A stretch of 64,000 bases of DNA from Igneacidithiobacillus copahuensis (GCF_018854015.1 NZ_JAAXYO010000039.1:1-64000); one strand, 5' to 3'; counted from the stretch's first letter, positions 50,063 to 58,837 are shown. Notes: generated by a model not told the origin, from the sequence alone. A program made the numbers and translations.

Positions 50063-51221
50063 GCGTCTGATACTGCCCACAGTCATCGCTTTCGGCCTGC
50101 CGCAGCTAAGCGCTGCCGCATTGCCACCAACAGCGTTATCACGGCTGCCGACGCCATCGGTACAGGTCAGCGCAAAGCATCCGTTACGGTTCCCCAACGC
50201 TTTCGGCAGCCATCCCCAATATCCCCTGGAATGGTGGTACATCACCGGCCACCTGCAAAGCCAGTCTGGGCATCCCCTGGGCTTCCAGATCACCTTTTTT
50301 CGCCTGCGGCCGCCGCAGGTGTGGGACAACCCCAGCGCCTTCAATCCGCGACAAATCTATTTTGCGCAGGCGGCCATCAGCGATCCTCGTATCGGCCATC
50401 TTCTTACCGCACAACGGATCGCCCGTGCCGGCATGGGGCTGGCGGGGGCAAAGAAGGACGTGACGGAGGTCTGGATCGATCATTGGTCCTTGCGGCAGAA
50501 GGGCGCGGAGTATCAGGCCCGCATCGATGCGCAGTCGATCGCCTATGACTTGCACTTCCAGACGACCCAGCCACCCTTGCTGGAAGGGCCAGACGGGGTC
50601 AGCCAGAAGGGACCGGATCCCGCCGACGCCAGTTATTATTACAGTATTCCACAGCTACGGGTGACCGGCTCGGTACACATCGACGGCAAAGTGCAGCAGG
50701 TGCAGGGAAAGGCCTGGCTCGATCATGAATGGTCCGCCGCCTACCTGCCCAAGCAAGCGGTGGGCTGGGACTGGATGGGCATCAATCTGGCCAATGGCGG
50801 GGCGCTGATGCTCTTTCAGATGCGCAAGGCTGACGGGCGTGCGCTATGGCTAGAGGGTACCTGGCGTCATGCTGATGGCCGGGTGCAGTATCTCCATGGC
50901 CAGCAGATTACCTTGCAGCCGCTGCGGTTCTGGCAATCGCCCGAGACCGGCAACCGCTATCCCGTCGCCTGGCGGGTGCAGATTCCCGGTCTGCAGTTTA
51001 CCCTGCAACCGCTGATGAACAACCAGGAATTCGTGGCTACGCGCAGCACCGGCGGCGTCTATTGGGAGGGTGCCGTACGGGCGATCGGCGCAGGCGCAAG
51101 GCCGCTGGGCAGCGGTTATCTGGAGCTGACCGGCTACGGCGGACGCCTGCAGATGGGGCTGGGGCAAAGTGCCCCGGCGAAACATCGCAGCGCAGACCAG
51201 ACTACGGATATCCGAAAATGA
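50052..51221 (+). CDS. AttH/CrtC-like lipocalin-fold exported protein
   Basis: 389 residues with a signal peptide (about 1-22). The hallmark YPLEWWYITGHLQS (about 57-70) and a second strand motif GKAWLDHEWSA (about 220-230), then WDWMGINLANGGALM, identify the AttH/carotenoid 1,2-hydratase-like two-lipocalin family. Alone these names do not imply carotenoid chemistry. Co-occurrence with the ATPase and FtsX permease parallels the Agrobacterium att ABC locus. It may receive a hydrophobic substrate in the periplasm. It overlaps the permease by 11 bases. Confidence 0.88.
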   Translation: MMNKRLILPTVIAFGLPQLSAAALPPTALSRLPTPSVQVSAKHPLRFPNAFGSHPQYPLEWWYITGHLQSQSGHPLGFQITFFRLRPPQVWDNPSAFNPRQIYFAQAAISDPRIGHLLTAQRIARAGMGLAGAKKDVTEVWIDHWSLRQKGAEYQARIDAQSIAYDLHFQTTQPPLLEGPDGVSQKGPDPADASYYYSIPQLRVTGSVHIDGKVQQVQGKAWLDHEWSAAYLPKQAVGWDWMGINLANGGALMLFQMRKADGRALWLEGTWRHADGRVQYLHGQQITLQPLRFWQSPETGNRYPVAWRVQIPGLQFTLQPLMNNQEFVATRSTGGVYWEGAVRAIGAGARPLGSGYLELTGYGGRLQMGLGQSAPAKHRSADQTTDIRK

Positions 51222-51245
51222 TCCACGGATGCACTTTTTCCGGGC

Positions 51246-51704
51246 TTGGACTACTATTCTGGCATGCCAGCAAATTCTGATTCTTTGCTCGATCGTTTTT
51301 TTACGCGCTTTGCCCGGCGCAGCATCATCGTCCATGCGGGTTTTCCGGAGGGCTACTTCGCTGAACTCCTGAAGCAACCCGGTGGCGGCGGCCACTTCCG
51401 CGTCGATGTCCGAATTGCTCCCAGCAATCCTCCTTCCCCCATGGATTGGGTGATCCACAAGCAGGTGCTGACACTGGATTTACCCCTCCCCTTACTCATC
51501 AAGGTGGGGGAAGAAGAACTCTATATTCGCCATCTGGTGCAGGGGAAAACGGCTGGGCACCCCAGCGAGATTTTGTGGATGATGGATTGCTTAGGCGAAC
51601 GGTATCATGCGCGTCTGCGTCGCTCGAGGGGCAGTCTGCTGGCGGAGAGAGGCATGGACGTGAGTGACAATCGCATCGACTACGATTTTTATAATGAATC
51701 CTGA
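51246..51704 (+). CDS. Conserved-looking hypothetical protein, 146-152 aa
   Basis: The frame runs from ATG 51246, or more likely ATG 51264 (MPANSDSLLDRFF). It has no signal peptide or membrane helix. It contains a glycine-rich turn KQPGGGGHFRVDV, a proline-rich NPPSPMDW, and ends DVSDNRIDYDFYNES. Composition and operon position (24 bases after attH-like, 11-base overlap with the E1-like gene) support a real gene. I recognise no family. Confidence 0.6.
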   Translation: MDYYSGMPANSDSLLDRFFTRFARRSIIVHAGFPEGYFAELLKQPGGGGHFRVDVRIAPSNPPSPMDWVIHKQVLTLDLPLPLLIKVGEEELYIRHLVQGKTAGHPSEILWMMDCLGERYHARLRRSRGSLLAERGMDVSDNRIDYDFYNES

Positions 51705-52455
51705 GCTCGATGATGCCGGGCTGTTGCGCTACGCGCGGCAAATCCTGCTGCCCGAGATCGATGTGACGGGCCAGCAGCGCCTGACGCGGGCGCGGGTATT
51801 GATCATCGGCATGGGCGGACTGGGCTGTCCGGCGGCCCTCTATCTGGCCGGCGCCGGCGTTGGCAGTCTCGGCCTCTGCGATCCGGATACGGTTTCCTTG
51901 AGTAATCTGGCACGGCAGATTCTCTACACCGAGGCCGACATCAATCGCCCCAAGGTGCGCGCCGCAGCAGAGCATCTTCGCGCCCACAACGCGACCATTG
52001 AGTGCATTGCCTACCAGCAGGCCGCCACAGCCGAATTTCTCGGCACTGTACTGGCTGACTACGATTTAATACTCGACTGCAGCGACAATTTTGCTACACG
52101 TCACGCGGTAAACCGCGCCTGTCTGGCAGCGCACAAGCCCCTGGTCAGCGCCGCCGCCATCCGCTGGAGCGGCCAGTTGGCGGTCTTCGACTACCGTCTG
52201 GCAGATGCCCCCTGCTATGCCTGCCTCTATCCGGAGGGCGGTGCCGACGAGGAGGATCGCTGTGCGACAATGGGAGTGATGGGTGCACTGACCGGTATTC
52301 TCGGTACCCTGCAGGCGCTGGAGGCCATGCGTCTGTTGCTGGATCTAGCCTCTCCCCTTGCTGGTAAGCTGCTGTTGGTGGATGCCATGGATCTGGCTTT
52401 TCGCACGATTTCCCTGCAAAAGGATCCCCAATGTCCGGTCTGCGCGAACGCCTGA
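51694..52455 (+). CDS. MoeB/ThiF-family E1-like adenylyltransferase
   Basis: 253 residues from ATG 51694 (GTG 51664 possible). LLRYARQILLPEIDVTGQQRL is the family N-terminus. GMGGLGCP (39-46) is the ATP-binding loop, NLARQILY carries the conserved Arg, and DCSDNFATRHAVN holds the catalytic Asp region. Zinc ligands are CYAC and CPVC. It would adenylate the C-terminal Gly-Gly of a ubiquitin-like sulfur carrier (MoaD or ThiS). ThiS is encoded 7 kb away and ends in Gly-Gly, so the partner could be that one. No moa genes are nearby. Confidence 0.9.
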   Translation: MNPELDDAGLLRYARQILLPEIDVTGQQRLTRARVLIIGMGGLGCPAALYLAGAGVGSLGLCDPDTVSLSNLARQILYTEADINRPKVRAAAEHLRAHNATIECIAYQQAATAEFLGTVLADYDLILDCSDNFATRHAVNRACLAAHKPLVSAAAIRWSGQLAVFDYRLADAPCYACLYPEGGADEEDRCATMGVMGALTGILGTLQALEAMRLLLDLASPLAGKLLLVDAMDLAFRTISLQKDPQCPVCANA

Positions 52456-52760
52456 GCATTCCCCGCACCCTCGCCCAGGACCTGCTCTCGGCGCTGCAGC
52501 TCGGAAGGGGGAATGGCTGGGTGAGCCGCCGCGGCGAGGAATATTTTCTCTATCAAGGCGCCGATCAGGACTGGCCGACGCTGGCAGCGACTCTGCAAGA
52601 ACGCGATGAGACGCTTTTTGCACGCTTTGGCAACGTTCGGCAACCAGAAGGTCTGGCCTTATGGCATTTCCGCATGGCCGAGGTGGAAAAAGGGGTACTG
52701 ACTCTCGCCGCAGCGGATCCTGACGCTACCCCCTGTGAGTTGGCTATTTATGGCGACTGA
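52431..52760 (+). CDS. Unknown 109-aa protein, possibly a degenerate JAMM/MPN domain
   Basis: It starts inside the E1-like gene (25-base overlap) behind AAGGA. LSIPRTLAQDLLSAL resembles the first helix of bacterial JAMM (Mov34/MPN) isopeptidases. The stretch RDETLFARFGNVRQPEGLALWHFRMAEVEKGVLTL lines up with the part that normally contains the zinc-binding His-Ser-His-Pro, here GNVRQPEG without those histidines; the Glu motif is also missing. JAMM proteins commonly neighbour MoeB-like E1 genes, which supports an inactive derivative. Resemblance is weak and could be chance. Confidence 0.5.
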   Translation: MSGLRERLSIPRTLAQDLLSALQLGRGNGWVSRRGEEYFLYQGADQDWPTLAATLQERDETLFARFGNVRQPEGLALWHFRMAEVEKGVLTLAAADPDATPCELAIYGD

Positions 52761-53556
52761 TACATCGAGCTTTCTCGTTGCCACCCAAAACGTCCAGATA
52801 GGTATCGGCTCGCAGCGCCAGCACCATGTCGTCTCCCACAGTTGGCGGTATCTGCTACCTCACCCACAAAGCCTGCACAATCTGCGGGAAATCGCCGCCA
52901 ACCTGCAGGGTATGGACATCGTCGGTCTCAATGAAGTGGATGCCGGCTCTTTCCGTAGCCAGTATCTCAATCAGGCGGTATTCCTGGCGGAACAGATCGG
53001 GACCCCCTACTGGGTCCAACAACGCACGCGCGACTGGGGCGATATAGCGCAGCACAGCAACAGCCTGCTGTCGCGGTGGCCGTTGCAAGAAGTCGAACGT
53101 CACGCCTTTCAAGGCACCCTCAAGGGCCGTGGGCTACTCCGGGCAATCATCGAAGTGGAAGGGCGTCCCGTGCAGGTCCTGATTACCCACCTCGCTTTGG
53201 CAAAACCCGGCCGCATGCGGCAAGTGCGCCAACTTCTACCCTTTCTGCAGACTTCCCTACCGACCATATTGCTGGGCGACCTCAATTGCGGGCAGGGAGC
53301 CTGCGAGCTTCGGCTGTTGCGCGAGGAAGGCGGCCTGCAATCGCCTACGCATCAACCGGCTACCTTTCCCAGTTGGTCACCGCAGTGGCAGTTCGATCAC
53401 ATTCTGATCAGCGAAAAATTGCAGTTTGCGGAGGTCTGGACCTGTGCCAGGCAGCGCTCTGATCATCTCCCGTTGATGGCGCGACTGCAGTGGAAGGACG
53501 CCGAGAAAAATTTGGGCAAAGCGAGCACGACAGGCATACTGTCGCAAGCCCAATGA
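52750..53556 (+). CDS. Endonuclease/exonuclease/phosphatase (EEP) family protein
   Basis: 268 residues from ATG 52750 (GTG 52735 possible). Metal-dependent EEP fold motifs in order: ATQNVQIG, IVGLNEVD (catalytic Glu), LITHLALAKPGRMRQV, LLGDLNCG (Asp-Asn), FDHILIS and the final RSDHLPL His. No signal peptide. The substrate could be nucleic acid, an inositol-like phosphate or a lipid headgroup. The position between an E1-like enzyme and an Mla-like lipid transporter does not settle it. The stop overlaps the MlaE start (ATGA). Confidence 0.85.
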   Translation: MATDTSSFLVATQNVQIGIGSQRQHHVVSHSWRYLLPHPQSLHNLREIAANLQGMDIVGLNEVDAGSFRSQYLNQAVFLAEQIGTPYWVQQRTRDWGDIAQHSNSLLSRWPLQEVERHAFQGTLKGRGLLRAIIEVEGRPVQVLITHLALAKPGRMRQVRQLLPFLQTSLPTILLGDLNCGQGACELRLLREEGGLQSPTHQPATFPSWSPQWQFDHILISEKLQFAEVWTCARQRSDHLPLMARLQWKDAEKNLGKASTTGILSQAQ

Positions 53557-54692
53557 GTAGTGAGCCCATGCGCGCCAATCCCGAACCCTTCAGCTCTGCA
53601 AGCTGGCATGTTGATAGCGACACTCTGCGCCTGGAGGGTTACTGGACGCTCGCGCAGGTGTCGCGGCGCTTGGCCCGGATCGAGCGGGAACTGCACCGCC
53701 TGGGAGAGGGAAAGTCCTGGGATCTGGAAGCCATCGAAAAGCTCGACAACCTCGGTGCCTTGCTGATCTGGCGCAGTATGGGACGCCAGTTTCCCGAGAG
53801 ACTCAAGATACGGGAGCAACACCGTTCGTTGTTTGCGCGCCTGGCACAGACCCAACCCTTGCATCCGCAGCACAGCGCGCCGGGCATCTTCGCCCTCCTC
53901 GACCGCCTGGGGGCCCACATCCTTTCTGTGCTGGCCGACCTGTGGGGACTCTTTCTGCTTTGGGGCAATCTGCTGCAGGAGTTCTTCTTTGCCCTGCGCC
54001 GACCAGCGCATTTCCCCTGGAAGGAGATTTCCGCCACCATCGTCAAGACCGGCCCGGATTCGTTACCAATCCTCACTCTCATCGGTTTCTTGATCGGTAT
54101 CGTCATCACCTATCAGTCGGCCCCTACCCTGGCCAGCTATGGCGCCAACATCTACGTCATCAGCATTGCCGGCATCAGCATTCTGCGCGAATTTGGGCCC
54201 ATGATCGCGGCCATCATCATTGCCGGGCGCTCCGGCTCAGCGTTTACCGCGCAGATCGGCGCCATGCGCGTGACACAGGAACTCGACGCTCTGCAGACCT
54301 TCGGCGTATCGCCAGTGCAACGCTTGGTGCTGCCCAAGGTCATCGCGCTGGCCATTACCATGCCCTTATTGGTGATCTGGACCGATCTAGTGGGAATCTT
54401 CGGCGCCTTGCTGGTCTCCGACTTCACCCTGAACATCAGTCCCGATTTCTTTCTGCGCGAATTGCCGGTGATGGTGCCCTCCTTCAATTTCTGGTTGGGG
54501 GTCATCAAGGGCGTGCTCTATGGCATCCTGATTGCGTGGGTGAGCGGCTTCCATGGCCTGCGCGTCAAGGCCAATACCAACAGTCTGAGCCGAGAAACCA
54601 CCAACTCCGTAGTACTCTCCATCACCCTGGTCATCGTCATTGACGCCATCCTCGCCATCCTCTTCGCCGATGTGGGACTGTCGCCATCATGA
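53553..54692 (+). CDS. MlaE-family ABC permease with N-terminal STAS-like domain
   Basis: 379 residues from ATG 53553. The first about 110 residues form a STAS-like domain (SWHVDSDTLRLEGYWTLAQV...LDNLGALLIW). Residues about 125-375 are the MlaE permease: TLIGFLIGIVITYQS, GISILREFGPMIAAIIIAGRSGSAFTAQIG, VTQELDALQTFG and GVLYGILIAWVSGFHGL. In E. coli the STAS protein MlaB is separate; here it is fused. The complex moves phospholipids between the membranes. No MlaD (MCE) gene follows. Confidence 0.93.
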   Translation: MSSEPMRANPEPFSSASWHVDSDTLRLEGYWTLAQVSRRLARIERELHRLGEGKSWDLEAIEKLDNLGALLIWRSMGRQFPERLKIREQHRSLFARLAQTQPLHPQHSAPGIFALLDRLGAHILSVLADLWGLFLLWGNLLQEFFFALRRPAHFPWKEISATIVKTGPDSLPILTLIGFLIGIVITYQSAPTLASYGANIYVISIAGISILREFGPMIAAIIIAGRSGSAFTAQIGAMRVTQELDALQTFGVSPVQRLVLPKVIALAITMPLLVIWTDLVGIFGALLVSDFTLNISPDFFLRELPVMVPSFNFWLGVIKGVLYGILIAWVSGFHGLRVKANTNSLSRETTNSVVLSITLVIVIDAILAILFADVGLSPS

Positions 54693-55471
54693 GCTCCGTC
54701 ATTCGCTGCATAGATCTGGGCACCCGTTTTGGCAGCCGCTGGATTCATCGCCACCTGGACCTGGAAGTGCAGGCCGGCGAGATCCTCGCCATCGTTGGCG
54801 GCAGCGGCAGCGGCAAGACCACACTGTTGCGCAGCATCATCGGTCTCAACCCCATCGCTGAGGGCAGCATCGAGATCTTTGGACAGTCCCTCGATCATCT
54901 GAATAGCGAAGCCGGACGTGCCTTGCGCCAGCGCTGGGGGGTATTGTTCCAGTTGGGTGCCCTGTTCAGCGCACTGACGGTTTTTGAGAACATCGCTTTC
55001 CCTTTACGCGAATGGGGCGGCTTTCGCAAAGAGGACATCTGTGCCCTGGTGGCACTCAAACTGCAAATGGTCGGCTTGCGGCCAGAGGATGCAGACAAAT
55101 TGCCAGCCGAGCTCTCCGGCGGCATGGTGAAGCGGGTAGCGCTGGCCCGCGCCCTGGCCCTGGATGCCGAAATTCTGTTTCTGGACGAGCCCACCTCTGG
55201 CCTCGATCCCATTGCTGCCGCCGATTTTGATCAATTGCTGCGACAGATTCAGGCGGACATCGGTCTGACCGTAGTGATGATCAGCCACGACCTGGAGAGC
55301 ATCGCCGCGACCGCCGACCGGGTAGCGGTGCTGTCTGGTGGCAAGGTGCTCAGCATCGGGCCCCTACAGGACGTCGCACAGGTGGACGATCCCTATGTGC
55401 GCAACTTTTTCCATGGCAGTCGTGGCGAACTGGTCCTGCAGAGTCTGCAGAATCGCAGCGCAACGCCCTAG
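54689..55471 (+). CDS. MlaF-family ABC ATP-binding protein
   Basis: 260 residues overlapping the permease by 4 bases. Walker A GGSGSGKTTLL (about 37-47), LFQLGALFSALTVFENIAFPL (typical of MlaF), signature ELSGGMVKRVALARAL, Walker B ILFLDEPTSGLDP and H-loop ISHDL. It energises the MlaE-type permease in lipid transport. It is the last gene of the plus-strand run and converges with ubiX (4-base overlap). Confidence 0.93.
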   Translation: MSSVIRCIDLGTRFGSRWIHRHLDLEVQAGEILAIVGGSGSGKTTLLRSIIGLNPIAEGSIEIFGQSLDHLNSEAGRALRQRWGVLFQLGALFSALTVFENIAFPLREWGGFRKEDICALVALKLQMVGLRPEDADKLPAELSGGMVKRVALARALALDAEILFLDEPTSGLDPIAAADFDQLLRQIQADIGLTVVMISHDLESIAATADRVAVLSGGKVLSIGPLQDVAQVDDPYVRNFFHGSRGELVLQSLQNRSATP

Positions 55472-56091
55472 TCTGCGCTGGCCCCCCAGCGGGGCCCAAT
55501 CTGCCGGGCAATTCCGAGCTGATCGAGGATGCGGGCCACGACAAAATCGACCAGATCATCGACACTCTGCGGGCGCTGATAAAAGCCAGGGCTGGCCGGC
55601 AAGATGCAGACGCCCAGGCGCGCCAGCTTGAGCATGTTCTCCAGATGAATCGCCGAAACCGGACTTTCCCGCGGCACCAAAATGAGCTTTTTGCCTTCCT
55701 TGAGCATCACATCAGCGGCGCGTTCGATGAGATTGTTGGAGATCCCCTGCGCGATTGCCGCGAGGCTCCCACCGGAGCAAGGACAGATAACCAGGGCCTC
55801 AGGGGCATGGGAACCAGAAGCAAGGGGTGAAAACCAGTCCTCCTGCGCATAGGTACGCAGCACACCGTCATCGATGCCGATTTCGGCGCGCAGGCTGGCA
55901 GCCAGATCCTCGGGACGGGTGGGAAGCTGCAGACCGAGCTCCTCGCGGAATACCACCCGTGCCGCCGCCGACAACACCAGATGGATTTCCGCATCACTGG
56001 CCAGGAGATAGTGTAACAGGCGCAATCCGTATATCGCCCCCGAAGCACCGGTCATGGCCAGTCCCAGACGCCGCCGTACAGGTATACTCAT
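55468..56091 (-). CDS. ubiX: Flavin prenyltransferase UbiX
   Basis: 207 residues. N-terminal LAMTGASGAIYGLRLLHYL (FMN-binding), ICPCSGGSLAAIAQGISNNLIERAADVMLKEGKKLILVPRESPVSAIHLENML and ILPASPGFYQRP are hallmark stretches. It makes prenylated FMN, the cofactor of the UbiD decarboxylase used in ubiquinone synthesis. It is the last gene of the thiS-thiG-unknown-mpl-ubiX operon, with a 4-base overlap with mpl. Confidence 0.96.
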   Translation of the reverse strand: MSIPVRRRLGLAMTGASGAIYGLRLLHYLLASDAEIHLVLSAAARVVFREELGLQLPTRPEDLAASLRAEIGIDDGVLRTYAQEDWFSPLASGSHAPEALVICPCSGGSLAAIAQGISNNLIERAADVMLKEGKKLILVPRESPVSAIHLENMLKLARLGVCILPASPGFYQRPQSVDDLVDFVVARILDQLGIARQIGPRWGASAD

Positions 56092-57437
56092 GCGGCAGTC
56101 TCCATGGCTTGCAGTAGGCGACCGTGAATGCCACCGAAGGCACCGTTACTCATCACCAATATCTGATCGCCGGCACGCGCGGCCTGGGCAACGGCGGCGA
56201 TCAGCGAATCCAGCTCGCGATGCACCTGCGCCATCGGCACGGCTTGCTCGGGGTTCCATCCTAGGTCTGCAGGCGCATAGAGGAATACCGCATCCGCTGC
56301 AGCCAGACTCGGTCCTAGAGTCTTTTCGTGGATGCCCAGCCTCATGGTGTTGGAACGCGGCTCCAATACGGCGAGGATGCGTACCTCCGGCCCCACCCGG
56401 CTGCGTAAGGCAGCGATGGTCTTGGCGATAGCGGTGGGATGGTGGGCAAAGTCGTCGAAGACGGCAATGCCGCGGATGGTGCCGCGCAACTCCAGGCGGC
56501 GACGCAAGCCACGAAACTCGCCCAGGGCGGCGCAACTGCTCGCGATCGGCACCCCCGCATGGCGAGCGGCGAGGATGGCGGCAAGGGCATTTTGTGCATT
56601 GAACTCGCCCATCGACTGCCATTGGACCTCGCCGTGCTTCTGCTGCCCATCCCAGATGCTGAAATGGCTGGCGTCAGCGGATTCACTCCGAACATGCCAG
56701 CCGGACGCCGCGGCAAAGAGCAAGTCCGGCGTCCAGTGACCCCGTCGCCAGACGCGCTCAAGGGCCTCCTCCCCCGCCGGTCGCAGAATCAGGCCGTTGT
56801 CAGGGACGGTGCGCAGCAGGTGATGGAACTGGGTCTCGATCGCCGCCAGATCGGGGTAGATATCCGCATGATCATATTCCAGGTTATTCAGAATCAGGGT
56901 GCGCGGATGGTAATGAACGAATTTGGCGCGTTTGTCGAAAAAGGCGGTGTCGTATTCATCGGCTTCAATCACAAAAAAGGGGCTATCCGTGAGCCGCGCC
57001 GAGTTGGCAAAGTTGTTGAGCTCCGCGCCTACCAAAAAGCTCGGTTCCAGTCTGGCGTATTCGAGTATCCAGGCGAGCATGGCGCTGGTGCTGCTCTTGC
57101 CGTGGGTTCCTGCCACCGCCAGCACCCAGCGTCCCTGCAGGATCTCCTGCGCCAGCCACTCGGCCCCGGAGCGATAGGGCAAGCCTTGGCGCAACACCGT
57201 TTCAACTAAGGGATTAGCGCGCGACAAAGCATTGCCGATAATCACCAGATCGGGCAAAGGGTCTGGCAGGCTGCGTGCGTAGCCCTCCTCGACCGCGATC
57301 CCCTCGCGGGCCAGCAACTCCGACATGGGTGGGTAGGCCTGCGCATCGACCCCGGAGACCTCATGCCCGGCAGCGCGAGCAAGCAGGGCCAGACTGGCCA
57401 TGAAGGTGCCACAGATGCCGAGGATATGGATGCGCAT
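56088..57437 (-). CDS. mpl: UDP-N-acetylmuramate:L-Ala-gamma-D-Glu-meso-diaminopimelate ligase
   Basis: 449 residues of the Mur ligase family: HILGICGTFMASLALLAR at the N-terminus, ATP-binding AVAGTHGKSSTSAMLAWI, NLEYDHADIYPDL, central GEFNAQNALAAILAARHAG, and DDFAHHPTAIAKTIAALRSR. The HILGICGT start (rather than the MurC GIGG pattern) indicates Mpl. It recycles murein tripeptide in cell-wall turnover. It sits 8 bases after the unknown gene. Confidence 0.95.
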   Translation of the reverse strand: MRIHILGICGTFMASLALLARAAGHEVSGVDAQAYPPMSELLAREGIAVEEGYARSLPDPLPDLVIIGNALSRANPLVETVLRQGLPYRSGAEWLAQEILQGRWVLAVAGTHGKSSTSAMLAWILEYARLEPSFLVGAELNNFANSARLTDSPFFVIEADEYDTAFFDKRAKFVHYHPRTLILNNLEYDHADIYPDLAAIETQFHHLLRTVPDNGLILRPAGEEALERVWRRGHWTPDLLFAAASGWHVRSESADASHFSIWDGQQKHGEVQWQSMGEFNAQNALAAILAARHAGVPIASSCAALGEFRGLRRRLELRGTIRGIAVFDDFAHHPTAIAKTIAALRSRVGPEVRILAVLEPRSNTMRLGIHEKTLGPSLAAADAVFLYAPADLGWNPEQAVPMAQVHRELDSLIAAVAQAARAGDQILVMSNGAFGGIHGRLLQAMETAA

Positions 57438-57445
57438 GGGAACGC

Positions 57446-58024
57446 TCAGTGCATGGTGCCGGGCTTGGGACCGTCGAGGCGCTGATCAAAGATCTGCCCG
57501 GCGAGTTCATACAGGGCGTTGATCTTCTCCTGCGCCTCACGATAGCGCTTTTGCAATTCTGCCTCGGCGCTCAGTACCGGATGCTCTTCCAGGGATCGAT
57601 TGAAGAGTTCGCGGATCATGCTCAGGCGCTCTACCACTTCAAAATAAGACCAGGGGTCCGGCGGCTGGGAGTTGGCAGTGCTTAATTCTTGCTGGTAATA
57701 CCAAACCAGGGCGGCCCGCGTGACGGCACGCGCGGCGCTCTGCTCCTCCTGCTCCACCATCTGCCACTCGAAGCTGATGGGATCCTGCCAGTCGAGGTAG
57801 ACGCGCCAACGCATTCCCTGCTCATCAAAGAGATGCTCGATGCGGGTACCGACACCGCGATCCGCGAGGCGAGCAATCAGGCGTTCGGTTTCTTCCCAGT
57901 CCTCGGCGTACGCGGAAGGGGTGCCAAGAGGGATCTGATCCATCACCAGGGTCTCGATGAGAACCAGATAATCGCGGTCGAGGGGAGCCTCGCGAGCATA
58001 TTCCAAACCTTCCTCGGGGTTCAA
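57446..58024 (-). CDS. Conserved-looking hypothetical protein, 192 aa
   Basis: A soluble acidic protein with no signal peptide. It has an N-terminal segment (EEGLEYAREAPLDRDYLVLIETL), a middle alpha/beta region (RIEHLFDEQGMRWRVYLDWQD) and a C-terminal coiled-coil-like stretch (about 145-180, EAELQKRYREAQEKINALYEL). It overlaps the thiG stop by 4 bases and lies 8 bases before mpl, so it is surely translated with them. I recognise no family. Confidence 0.7.
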   Translation of the reverse strand: MNPEEGLEYAREAPLDRDYLVLIETLVMDQIPLGTPSAYAEDWEETERLIARLADRGVGTRIEHLFDEQGMRWRVYLDWQDPISFEWQMVEQEEQSAARAVTRAALVWYYQQELSTANSQPPDPWSYFEVVERLSMIRELFNRSLEEHPVLSAEAELQKRYREAQEKINALYELAGQIFDQRLDGPKPGTMH

Positions 58025-58797
58025 AAGAAGGTCCCTTCCAACGGGCTACTGGCATTGGCGTAGAGCCGCCGCGGCATCCGTCCGGCCAAAAAGGCCTTGC
58101 GTCCGGCATCCACCCCCAGGCGCATGGCCTCGGCCATAAGGATGGGATCTTTAGCACCGGCAATGGCGGTGTTCAGCAATACACCATCACAGCCAAGCTC
58201 CATGGCGACGGCAACGTCGGAGGCGGTACCCACGCCGGCATCGACCAGAATCGGCACCGTTGCCTGCTCGAGGATGATGCGTAGATTGTAGGGATTACGA
58301 ATGCCCAGCCCGGAACCAATCGGGGCCGCAAGAGGCATTACCGCCACGCAGCCCATCTCGGCAAAGGCCTTGCAGGCCACCGGATCATCGTTGCTGTAGA
58401 CCATTACCTCAAAACCTTCAGCAATGAGTGTCTCGGCCGCCTGAAAGGTCTGGCGCATGTCGGGAAAGAGGGTTTGCGGGTCGCCCAGAACTTCGAGCTT
58501 GACCAGTTTCCAATCACCCAATTCACGCGCCAGGCGGCAGGTACGCACGGCATCTTCTGCAGTATAACAACCAGCGGTGTTGGGCAAGATGGTGAAGCGC
58601 TCGGCAGGAAGATAGTCGAGCAGACTTTCTTCTCCGGCATGCTGACCCAGATTTACCCGCCGCAAGGCAACGGTGACGATCTCCGCCCCGCCAGCATCGA
58701 GGGCCGCACGCGTCTCCTGAAAGTCTTTATATTTTCCGGTACCTATCAGCAAGCGCGAGTGAAAGCTACGATTACCAATTTGCAAGAGGTCTGCCAT
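58021..58797 (-). CDS. thiG: Thiazole synthase
   Basis: 258 residues from ATG 58797. SRLLIGTGKYKDFQET, VTVALRRVNLGQ, ILPNTAGCYTAEDAVRTCRLA, the Schiff-base lysine in KLVKLEVLGDP, and VDAGVGTASDVAVAMELGCDGVLLNTAIAGA are typical. It forms the thiazole ring of thiamine from DXP, dehydroglycine and ThiS-thiocarboxylate. It follows thiS by 40 bases, as in most proteobacteria. Confidence 0.97.
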   Translation of the reverse strand: MADLLQIGNRSFHSRLLIGTGKYKDFQETRAALDAGGAEIVTVALRRVNLGQHAGEESLLDYLPAERFTILPNTAGCYTAEDAVRTCRLARELGDWKLVKLEVLGDPQTLFPDMRQTFQAAETLIAEGFEVMVYSNDDPVACKAFAEMGCVAVMPLAAPIGSGLGIRNPYNLRIILEQATVPILVDAGVGTASDVAVAMELGCDGVLLNTAIAGAKDPILMAEAMRLGVDAGRKAFLAGRMPRRLYANASSPLEGTFF

Positions 58798-58837
58798 GAC
58801 ATCGAACCCAAAACGAAAACCAGCGTATATTATACCC

